Positions 26,201 through 38,200 of a stretch of DNA of 64,000 bases are shown piece by piece (position 1 is the stretch's first letter; the number at the start of each line of letters is the position of its first letter). The position numbers and the translations under genes were made by a program. The notes under the pieces are model-generated. The model ran no database searches, had not been told where the DNA came from, and saw nothing but the letters and a program-made list of their open reading frames with translations. The stretch is from Cocos nucifera (Eukaryota > Streptophyta > Magnoliopsida > Arecales > Arecaceae). The stretch covers positions 558,001-622,000 of the forward strand of contig QRFJ01000302.1 of NCBI GenBank assembly GCA_006176705.1. The letters are read 5' to 3'.

Positions 26201-29200
26201 GCTCAGCAACTCTTGCTGCTAAAACATCTCTGCAATCCTTTGGGTTGTTCTGCCACCAACCTTGACTTCTAAAACATTACTATTTTTCTTCTTTTAAATT
26301 TTAAAGAGGCTGTGCTTAACCAAAATAAAAAAAAAGTTGTTTCCCCCTTGATGTAGACTAGGACTGCATTCTTTGCTAAAATAGTTCACTTTTATGATTG
26401 GTAAAATATAGCTTCATTTACACCTCTGTTTATATTTTTTTTCTTTGTGCATTGTAGGTGCGGGATGTCTCATGTGGTAATAATGATGGTTTAGTTGGTG
26501 GAGCGGCTGTTTTTCTTTTTAATAGCAAAAAGCAACTAAAAGCAGGAAGGAAAAAGCTTCGACTTTGGCCTGGGAAAGAAGCAGATGGAACAATCCCAAC
26601 TACTACACCCGGAAAGGTTTACGAGAGCCTTTCTTATGAATCCCTTGATTCATTTAATCATGACAGTCGATAATTGTGACTTTCTTTCCTTATTGGTCTA
26701 TTTATTTTGCAATAATCAGTTCAGGAATTGAATATGTTTGTAAATGTGTTAAAATCGACAGGTTCCTAACCATGAGCAAGGGGAGATAGAGCGTCTAGAG
26801 AGGCTCGTAAACAAGTATGAGAGGGGGCAGATGCAGCATGTCGATTGGCTGGACCGTATCACATTTAAGGCTGTGGAGAAAATTAAGGAAAGAGAAAGCA
26901 GTGGATGTGACAATTCACACCTCAGCCTGGTAGTCGACTTCTGTAGTTTCGAGCACAGAGTTGTTTTTCAGGTTACTTTTACCTCTATCAAGAACTCTAT
27001 GTGAGTTGCATCTGCTATTTAAAATTTCATCAAAAAATAATTAATTCCTTTAATATATTTTTAGAGATCAGCTACTGACTCCGCATTAAAGGTTTAATGT
27101 AGTCTTTTTTTTTTGTTGAGAGCAGTCGTCTAGACTATTATATGCTTCCAAGGTCGAGAACTGTCTTCGTTTGACTAGGACAAATAAGTTTCATTTTCAG
27201 CAGATTTAGTTGTTTTGCTCTAGTTTTGATGATTTCAGTTGAAGAAGCTATTAGGAAGTTCAAAAAAATGTCAGCTAAAATTTTAAAAAAAAATGAAAAC
27301 AATGACAAAAAATAAACTGAGTCAAGATGGATTGATCTTAATTCAAAATACATTGTATTGTTCAGAACCTTTACGTGTATTATTTTAATAGTTTTGCTTT
27401 GAAAATCAAACATATAATGTTCAAAAAATTATATTTAGAGTTTACTAAATATTTAGCATGAAGAACCCATATACATTAAATTTGGCTTCAATTTTCAGTT
27501 TAGAATGGAACTGACTTTGTTGAACTGAGATCAGCCATAGGTGTGCCAAGACTAGTTGAAGCATTATATAAGGAAAAAATTGATACCATCAAACAATTCC
27601 AACCTAAACTCTTTACCTATTATTGGTTGATGTAAATTCTTTATGTTTCCAACGCAACATGGTATAACTTCTGCATGACAAAATCTTGCATTCTGTTTGA
27701 TGCTTTGATGCATGTCGACCAGTGGTGAGGTGATAAGCAAGAAATGGGAAATTTAGAATGATTGATAGATCTTTTCTCTTGATTCCTACCCATGAGTTCC
27801 AAGGAAGAGCAAACACTTGCTGAATTGAATACTGTTAAAAGAAACTGAAAAATGATCGGTTTACACCTAAGTTGGTTCTTGGTTGCAATGAATGCTTGCT
27901 TACCTAAATGAAGTTGATATATTTGGCACCATTATTCAAGTGTACATGTTTCTTTTAATTGCAACTTGATTTAATTCAATACTTTCATTGGATATTTGGT
28001 GCTTAATTTATTGACGATGTAGTTAGAAAGACTTTTCTACTTTAAACAACTCCATTGTAACTGCTTTCTGCTACATATCAGTTGTGGCGTCATATGATTG
28101 TGGTGACATCCGATGACTAGTGAATATTTTGAATCATTCATTCTTCTCTACCATGGTGAAGCATTTGATTATTTCATGTTGACTCCATCTGTGAGGAAGA
28201 TATTACCGTCCCTAGTTAAAGATGCTAAGTTGATATATGAATACAACTTCAATCTTACTGCTAACATTTGGATGTAGTTAGCAATATCTTTTGTGTTTGA
28301 TATGCAGGAGTCTGGAGCAAATTTTTATGCACCATCTCCTGTATCATCCACAAATGAGCTTGTTACTGTATGGGATCCTGAAGTCGGTAGAACAAATCCT
28401 TCAGAACACAAGCAACTAAAACTTGCTAGGAGCTTGGCTCGTGGGATCATTGATAGGGATCTAAAACCAAGTTCTAATGAAAGGAAGTGAGTTCAAAGTG
28501 CAATCTTTCCTTTCATTGCATCTTGCAGTATCCATATGTCTATACTAGCTCCATGTTATTTATGTAATTTCCAAGGCAGACGTGTGTTTTTTCTTTTCTA
28601 TCCTTTTCTTGTATATTGTGGTACCTTACTGGTACAACACAAACCGGTATAGTAGTATACTGTACCAATGTGTTGTACACCTATTGGTGCCGGCACAACA
28701 AACGTGAGATGCATACAGTTAGGTACTTAGGGGTGTAACAATACTGTTAGGTACAGTGTTACCGCTATGCTGTGTTATGTAAATCTTTTCTTCCCATTCT
28801 TCCCGACATTTATGTTAAGTTCAAAATGCAGCAAACCTGACTCTTAAAATTTAGTAGAGGGTGTTTTTTTGAAAAATGCAATAAGGGCATTTATGTTGAT
28901 GAAGTGTACAATCCATGTCATTTGGAGGATGATACCTTAGATCATTTCTAACAATATGGTTTATCAGTAAAATAGGGTCGCAATTTCTTAGGACAGCATG
29001 CTTATCCCATAGTTATTGGGCTTTATCTTAGTTGCATACTTTTTTCCACTCTATTTCTAAGGCAAAAATTGCTAGGAGAACTGAATATTGTAAAAGAATA
29101 TGAGGAACTCCAAAAGTAAATAAATAATAATTAAAAAATGCTTGGATATTTGTGGAACCGGGGAAGACAGCAATTTCTAAAGAAAAGTTTTTCGGATTTG

Positions 29201-32200
29201 GGAGGATATCATGGACCTTGTATGTTGATGTTTAATATCTTTTTCCCTCCATTTGTGTTCACCTTCTTGTTGACATTATTATATTGCTCATGCTTTCTTT
29301 AAATAACTAGTAGAAGTTATTTAAAGTAGGTAACTACCAAATAACTAAGTTGTTTGGGTCTTCAAGATACATGAGATACAAATTTCCAAAAATGTTTCTG
29401 GATTAGGGAGGATATGATATAATATCTTTATGATGATGAATCATAGACATACACATGCATGTATCAATCTCTCCCTCATCTTGTGGGCATTCACCTTCTT
29501 CTTGATGTGATGAGCTGAAATCTTGTACCTTGGATAACATATATACTTCAGAACCTTTTCGAAATCTTGAATTTGCACCTGTTCCTAGGTGCATCCTTAC
29601 AAAAGTGTTTCTAAATTATCCACTTCCTTGAACCTACACTAAAAGCATCCACTCCCTCTTTGACTTTCAATTCTGGCAAGTGGCAACTAAGGATTACACC
29701 TCATAGTGAAGGAATTGTGGGCTTATATTTTAGTTGTTCTTTTGGAGGCTCAAAAGTTTGTTCAAGATGGCAAATTATATATAGTCAATTATCAGGGTAA
29801 ACTTGGTTCTATGATGCAAATTTGTCATGGTTCCATTATATAATTGCTGAAAATCTAGATGTTTTAAGATGATGAATTGGAATGATGCTTTGGAGGCACC
29901 ATGATTCTTTTCCTGTTGTCTGTGTTTATGGTTGTAAAGTACAATAGAAAGAGAAAGAGAGAGAGAGACTGTGTAAAGGAAAAGGTTGTATTGATTGTAT
30001 TACAACTCATGTACAAAAGATTCTATATATAGAGCAATAAATGTCTAGATATAATGAACCGTTTAGATACAATGAACCGTTTTTCTCTATTTCCTAAAGA
30101 GAGAAAAATACAATAAAAGAAAGTCTAATTAGGAAAAGACAAAAATGGAATAACTATAAACATAAAAAAAATGATAGGGAATAATATATGTCAACCGACA
30201 CATGTTAAATATACTCTCTAACAATGGTCAGAGTTAATTGCATGATTTGTGGATATACATGTGCATGAACATACATGATATGCTTGCATGATTAATTCTT
30301 TGGTGGAGTTATCATTTTTTCATTGTAGATGCATATTGAGCATTTGTGCCTTCATTACCTTTTTGATCTTTGCTTGGCTCATGCCCTATCAATGTTCTAC
30401 CTTTTGGGCACCAATCTAGGTGCACATCACTGGCTATAAGGTTCTCTCTACCAAGGACCAAGGTTTGCTGTTTCGGTCCATAATATTCAGTATAGGGCAC
30501 ACCATACCATACTTGTAAGGTATGGCGACTTAGCATACCCCTTGTACCAAGGTTCTATATGTAGATAGGCACATTATTGACACTTTGTACTGGATGTAAC
30601 AACTAGGCACCGGTATGAGGCGAGTCCGCATTAAAAAAATGTGCATGCTTATGCATCCAAATTCGCATTGCACACAATGTAAATAATAGTCCATATTGTC
30701 CATTGTATTACTTATATCTTCAATCACATTTGTTGCTTTCTAATTATTCTACAGCACAGAAAATTTGTCTTGTTATTTAAACACCATTTATATTTTAAAC
30801 ACTTGGGTCATAGGTAAGAAGTTCCAAAAATAATATGATTAATTAGGCTTCCAACATGATTTAGATGGTGGAGGATGGTTTGACCATTGAGTCAAATAAT
30901 CCACCATGCATTTTCCATGATGATATTATGTTATCACTTAGTAGTCAATAAATATGCTAGAGGAAATAGGAATGTTGCATCCATCCCCCATACATATTGA
31001 GATATATGTAGGGATGCATAGCCTTATTTATGTGCTTAGCTAATTTAATGTCTTCTCACTGATTTTTTAGTTTACATTTATAATTTCAGGACAATACAAA
31101 GAATCCTTAAGTACCCTCCAACACGCACGCTGAGTGGTGATGAGAGGCAATTGTTATGGAAATTTCGTTTCTCTTTGATGTCAGAGAAGAGGGCCCTCAC
31201 TAAGTTTCTCCGTTGTGTTGAATGGACTGATGTTCAGGTTGGTATTGTTATAAGAAGTCTTTTTCTTTCCTCCCTTCTCCTCCTCGTCCTCCTCCTCCTT
31301 ATCTGTCTCAGTAATATTTCTCTGGTATTTATCAAAACAGAAAGAAAATGACTGGACAATGCAGTATCAAGTCAAAAGTATTTATTGGTGACCAATAATC
31401 TTGCCACATCTGATAATTTTCTTTATCTGGTTTTCCCATTCTTGTTAAAAATTCTACTGTCTTTGTTATCCTTGACTAGTTTATGTTATCAAAAGCTTTA
31501 TCCCTTTCTATTCTGGACCCCCTGCACACCCCCCATCCCCTCCTCCTTCTCTTCCTCCTTTCTGTGTGCGTGCGTGTGTTTCTGCATGTTAAACTCATAC
31601 AGAAATGTTAAATTTTTCTTGAAGCATTGCTTCCTCCTCCTCCTCTTTCATCAATATAGTTCCTTTTCCTTCTTCTCCATCGCTAGTGTTGTTCCTTTTA
31701 TTTCCTTTCTTGCCATTGTCTGATTTTGACGTTGTCCTGTTTTGATACTTGATTTTGTTATATGGTCCACCCATCAAATAAGTTAATTCATTGAAAAGAT
31801 TAATTGCGAGTGGTGCTTGCAAGAAGCCTGCTCATGTATATTTGGAAGATCTCATTTTCTCCTAATATTTGGAAGATGGTTAGTTTGTACCCGTCTTTGT
31901 AAAATTACTCTGGTATTTATCAAGACAAAAAGAAAATGATTGGACAATACAGTATTAAGTCAAGATACTACTTGTGGCAGACCAATTATCTTGCCGCATC
32001 TGATTATTTCCTTTATCTGGTTTTGCCATTCTTGTTTAGTATTATTCTACGTAAAAGTTGTCCTTAAGTAGTTCATGTCATCAAAAGCTTTATCCTTTTC
32101 TAAAACCCCTTTGTCTCTCTGTCTGTTAAACTCATACAGAAATGTTAGACTTTTGGGGCAGAATTGTTAATTGTCCTTTGTCTTTGATTAGAAAAAAATT

Positions 32201-35200
32201 TATGTACATATGGAAACTTGTAGGTGCAACAGTGTACTTCTCATTTTTGTTAAAAAAAGATAATGTGAATGAAAGAGGCAAAAATGGAAAAAGTTGCTTA
32301 TACGTTTTGGAGTAGTGGTTACCAACTATCTTGCTTCAAAGTGCATATTTTTCTAAGAAAGTTGTAACCTTATGTCTTGGCCGTGACAGACATGTCAAGC
32401 ACACACTTTTATCAATGTACACATCATTGTGGAGGTGATGTGGCATTTGCTGTCAATTTTGTCCAAAACTTTAATTTAAAGACCCAGGGTACTAAGGTTG
32501 CCATTCATCAAAATATATAGTGGGATCGACGGCAACATAAAGGCTTCACTTGCAATTGAATCTTTTGCATCTCTAATTATTGTTACTTGTTAAAATCCAC
32601 CATTTGGTTCCATGTAGTTTAATATCCAACTTCTAGTTGCAACTACCATTTTTTGTCCAAACGTGACATTTATGACCAAGATGACCATAAGTCAAATGAT
32701 AGTTATTGGACGTGTGAGACTAGCTACTTCAAAGTAATGAGAAATATGTTTCGTATAATTTATATTATACTAGGTTACATAGCATAAATGGTAGTGTTAT
32801 AATATTACAACATTATTAACATAATATTTTATGATATTAAATAATATTATTACTTATATATACAGAATAGGTATATTGTGTTAAATATCTTCAATACACA
32901 GATAATATCAGTGTTAGAGAAATATATATAACATTAGTATTGTATTATAATATTACACTATACCATTAAATATATCATATAATTATTCTTGAGATAACAA
33001 AATCGTTTATAATTGTAAACAAGATGAATATTGTAATATTATTTAACATTAACATAATATTTTATGATATTAAATAATATTATTACTCATATATACAGAA
33101 TAGGTATATTGTGTTTAATATCTTCAATACACGGATGATATCAGTGTTAGAGAAATATATATAACATTAGTATTATATTATATTATTACACTATACCATT
33201 AAATATATCATATCATTATTCTTGAGATGAACAAAATCGTTTATAATTGTAAACAAGATGAATATTGTAATATTATTTAACACATAATTTGTATAATACT
33301 ATAATATCGTATGGTGTATAGATCATTATTTATGGAATACTATAATAATGCTATATTCTAATATTACATTTTATTTCAGATATATCATTATACATTATAA
33401 TATATTTTAAATATATAATCTAATAGTAATGTTGTAATAGTGTATTATATTATATTATTTTATATTATAATTATAGTCACAAGTAACTTCATCTACATAA
33501 ACATTTCCAATTGCAGGTTGCCTTAGTTTTGTTACTTTCCTGTTTAATGTGCTTTTGAGTTAACATCGACAACTTCTGTAAGCCTTATAATTTGACGCAT
33601 TCCCTTTGTGTTATCCACTAATATTTCTAATATCTTTTCTGTCATCCTTTTGGAATTTATGAAACTTTCCGTGTTCCATGGGCAACAGAGTTCTGTTTGG
33701 TATTTTAGGACAACATTTGATAGTTCTTTTCAGAGGCTGGAAATTTGTTTGCTTGCAGACTAAATATCCATTACTTGCTTTATATTTGTAATATATTTAT
33801 TCTTGCAATATTTCTTTGCTAGTTTGATTCATGCTAGAAGTTTGTACAGGAAACAAAACAAGCGATTGATTTGATGGGGAGGTGGGAAACCGTTGATGTA
33901 GCTGATGCATTGGAACTTTTGTCTCCGGTTTTTGAGAGTGAAGAAGTGAGTATAAGAATATTTTTTTATATACTGCTCATGCTTATGTGTTTTTTATGTG
34001 AATGGCATATGTTACATTTGTAATGGCATCATATAATCTAATATGAAGAAATCAGTAACCTGGAGTAGCATGGTACAATGGTAAAGATGATATTTAAACT
34101 CTGTTAAGTTAATGCTCTTGTAGATTATATTATTTTTATGAGACATGGACTAGGTTGGCTGATTTTCAACCAGTAAACTGGCTCCCTGGCCAGCCTGGTT
34201 ACATGGGCTTAAAACCTGCTCTAAGCCAATCAAATTAGCCTACTGTTGTCTGAACTGACATCCCAGACAGGTTTCAGTGGATCTCCAATAGATTCTGTAA
34301 TGCAAATTCCATTCTTATTGACCATTGTTAGAGGATAAATATTACAAACTATGACCATCAGTTTACAATTTAGCATGATCTGATATTCTAGTGATTAACA
34401 ATTTGTTCATGTCGAAAGTGGTATGGTCAACAGTTGAAATTCTTGACTTGTTCTTGGAAGACTGGTACATATCTTCGTTTGACCTGTTAATTTTTAATAT
34501 GGGCTTGTTCATCTTATTCATCCACCAATCTTTTTTTAACCTATACTTGACTTGGCCATGTGAATTCTTATTTGCCATCCTTTTGGAAATACAATTCTGG
34601 AGATTCTTTTCACGGTTAGAGGTGTCATAATAATTGAAAAAGACATACTTATATTGGTACCCTGCTAATTCCTATTCCTGAAAGACGGTTAATAACTTAG
34701 CAATTCATCCTAATGTATCATGTATTCCATTTGCTGATACAAAATTTTTATTTTATAAATCATCATTTTATAATTATCTCCCGTTGCAATTTGCTCCAAA
34801 CAGGTTCGTGCATATGCTGTAAGCATTCTCGAAAGGGCTGATGATGAAGAGCTTCAGTGCTATTTACTTCAGTTGGTGCAAGCTCTTCGGTTTGAAAGAT
34901 CTGATAAATCTCGCTTGTCACTTTTTCTTGTTCAACGATGTACATTGTTCTCCCTATTGAAACGATTAAATAACTTCCACTTAATGCTAAGACTGATTTC
35001 CTGTCTGTAATTTGATATGTGCATATTTACCTTACCATCATTAATGACGTGATCTTATTGCTGCTAATGAATATTCAGCTAAGGTAAGGTCTAAGATGAG
35101 TTCCTGTTCATATTTTGCCATTAGGGCCTGCTAACCGGACAATTAATGGGTTTGGGTTGGACATAAGTACATAACTGGTTTCAGGTCTTAAGTCATTTGA

Positions 35201-38200
35201 CACTACTGTTCATTAAATGAGTTGAGCTCAGGTTTTAGAAGCTGGGCACACTTTACCCAATTTGACCTGTTTAATAATTGTGTGGGGTTGACACAATTAT
35301 GACCCAAGCCTGAAAATGAGCCATTGTTAATCCATTTAACTTTGTGTACATAAATCTGTTAAAGTTACTGCTTATAATATATTATGTGTAGCAGTAAGAT
35401 AATTATGTCAAATTTATATATTATGTTGGTATATAGACTAACTAGGTCAATGTGGGGTTAGTTATGTTAACCTAGGTTTAAATGTGTTTTCTCTGACCCA
35501 ACTAGTCTATTAAAGGGTTAAACAAGTTGGCTCAGATTACTAGTTTAATAAACAATATCTTATGGGAATCAGGGTTTACGCACATATTTCAGAAGAAAGC
35601 ACTGTTAAGAAACCCTAACCCTAATTTTAATTGAGGATTATTTAGGATTTTTATTTTATTTTTTATTTTATTTTTTTATTTTATTAATTGGATCTTTTAA
35701 TTTTGTTAGGACTCAGTAAGAGAAGTTCTATTAGGTTACAAGCAAGCAATTAGAATTTTAATATGATGTTTTTTGTATCTCTATTTAAGGGCTCCACTTG
35801 TATAGAGAACCTTAGACTTGAATGATTAATTAATTGAATTTCTGAAATTTCAAGTTTTGAATTTTTATTTTTTTTGGACCGAATCTATGGACCTAGTCGG
35901 TGGACCGACGGTCTATGGATCATTTTTTTCGGGTTTACGGATCCGATCTATAGACTGGGCGGTCTATAGACCATGCTCACGCAGTCTGTAGACCACATTA
36001 TTTCTTCAAAAAAGGAAAGACATCCTCTGTTCCGATTGCTTCTAGGAGCTCTTATGACTGGCAGTAGGGAAGCACGACGGTGAAGACGGAGATGGAGACG
36101 ACATGGGCGAGCGGCCGGCAAATAGTGGGATGTGCTTCATCGGTGGCAGCCGATGAGAAGAGTAGGCGAAGGCAGTGATGGCAGGTCTATCAGACTGTGA
36201 TTCGGTAGAGAGGAAGAAGGATGCTCATGGTCGGTCGATGACGCGATTGAAGACAGCGACGATAACAGCAAGTGGTTGGCGATGGGGTGACGGAAAGAGG
36301 AAAGGGGATATCTCTTATAAGACTATAGCTATGGTTGAAGATAGATTCTACTGGCCATCTCTTAAAAAAGATGTAGCTAGAATTTTCTTTCAGTATCATA
36401 CATGTCAATTAACTAAGGCTAGAAAGCAAAACACTGAGTTATATACTTCTTTACCAATTTTTCATTTATCATGGAAAGATCTTAGTATGGATTTTATTCT
36501 TGGTTTACCTAGAACAGCTAGGGGACATAATTTAATTCTAGTTGTTGTTGATAGATTTTCTAAAATAATACACTTTATTCCTTGGCAAAAGACTTCTGAT
36601 GCTTCTTCTGTTGTTAAGTTATTCTTTAGGAAAGTTGTAAGACTTTACGGATTATCCACTTCCATAGTGTCTGATCGTGATGTCAAATTTATAAATTATT
36701 TTTGAAAAATCTTTTGAAAATTATTTAGGATCATTTTAAAATTTTCTTCAGCTTTTTATCTCCAAACAGATGGTCAAACAGAGATTGTGAGTCGAAGTCT
36801 TGGTAATTTACTTAGGTATCTAGTTAGAGATAAGCTTGGAATGTGGGATTTGTTATTGCCTACCATGGAATTTGCTTCTAATAACTCAGTAAATCGGTCT
36901 ACTGGCAAAAATTCTTTTGAAATTGTTTATGGCTTTAATCTACGTCAATCCATTGATATTGTTCTCTTATCCATGGATAACCACACTTCTGAGTCTGCCA
37001 CTTCTTTTACTAAACATATTTATGATATTCACACTGATGGTAGATAAAAGATTGCTATGAATACTGAAAAATATACACTTGCTGCTGATGCTCACCATAG
37101 AAAAGTGGAGTTTAACGAGGGTGACTATGTGATGGTTCGTATTCATCATAAATGTTATCCCCGAAATCCATTCAAAAAGTTACATGCTCAAGCCATTAGT
37201 CCATTTCGTATTTTTTTGTAAACTTTGGTCTAATGCATATTATATAGAATTATCTTCTGATTTAAAATTTAGTCCAATTTTAAATGTTGAGGATTTGTTA
37301 TCTTATTGAGGCACATTCGAGCCTCCTACTATGCATGCAGGTAATAGCAGGGATTACACTCCATCTCCTTCAGTGCCGGTTTTAGTTCCAGTTCTTCCGT
37401 CACTTCCATCGTCTTTATCAAATCAAATTAAATGCATTATCATAGATGAAATTGTTTCTTCTATTGATGGAGGATTTCATCGATTTTTGATCAAATGGCT
37501 CGACCATCCAGACTTAGATGTTACTTGGATTTTCGAAGAAGAATTATAATGTATTGATCCAGACGTTTTAGAAGATTACATCAATTTCTCGCTGGAGTCG
37601 AGTTCTTTTCAGCTAGAAGGGAATGATGGGAATCAGAGTTTACGCAGATATTCCAGAAGAAAGTGCTGTTGAGAAACTCTAATCCTAATTTTAATTGAGG
37701 ATTTATTTAGAATCTTTATTTTATTTCTTATTTTATTTATTGGATCGTTTAATTTTGTTAGGATTTAGTAAGAGAAGTTCTATTAGGTTATAAGCAAGCA
37801 ATTTGACTTTTGATCGGATGCTTTTTGTATCTTTTTTTAAGGGCTCTACCTTTATAGAGAATCTCAGACTTGAATGATTGATTAATTGAATTCCTAAAAT
37901 TCCAGGCTTTGAATCTTTTTTTTTTCTTTTGGTTCCACATCAATATCAGCTTCAAGTTTGGATTTTTGACCTATAATTAAGCTGGTCAGGTTCAGGTTGG
38001 CAATTTTCTTAGAGTACCTATACCTTAACCTGACATGAAGCAAATCAAATTTGACCCATTGCCACCCGTAATTTTGATTATTTGGTCATCTCATGTCAAG
38101 ATATATTGCTATGTCAAGAATTATCTATTTTCAACTATATGATGACATTTTGCCTATTATCATGTTTGAGAATATTGATTATTACTTTATTAGTATATGT

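Larger units (their letters stand above)
35560..37942 (+). mobile_element. Internally deleted Ty3/gypsy chromovirus in VPS34 intron 9
   Basis: A 2383-bp element in the same orientation as the host gene. The LTRs are 35560-35887 and 37624-37942, starting T(G/T)ATGGGAATCAG; the right one ends in CA. ATATC flanks both sides (35555-35559, 37943-37947), the 5-bp target duplication of LTR elements. TGG directly after the left LTR fits a primer binding site, and AGAAGGGAA at 37615-37623 is the polypurine tract. Inside, integrase homology runs from about 36310 (VEDRFYWPSLKKDVARIF, DFILGLPR, SDRDVKF), is broken by TGA at 36703-36705, and resumes at 36787. A chromodomain (FHRFLIKWLDHPDLDVTWIFEEE) ends at TAA 37547-37549. 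Gag, protease, reverse transcriptase and RNase H are absent, so it cannot move by itself. The LTRs are visibly diverged. Confidence 0.88.
35110..38066. repeat. Older dispersed repeat split by the LTR element (probable)
   Basis: Both flanks of the LTR element, 35110-35559 and 37943-38066, have the same style ('gggtttgggttggac', 'aaaatgagccattg' on the left; 'caggttcaggttggcaa', 'gacccattgccaccc' on the right). This resembles the two parts of one 'GGGTGGCAATGGGT'-type plant repeat. If so, the LTR element landed inside an existing repeat. This is inferred from style, not from an alignment. Confidence 0.4.
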
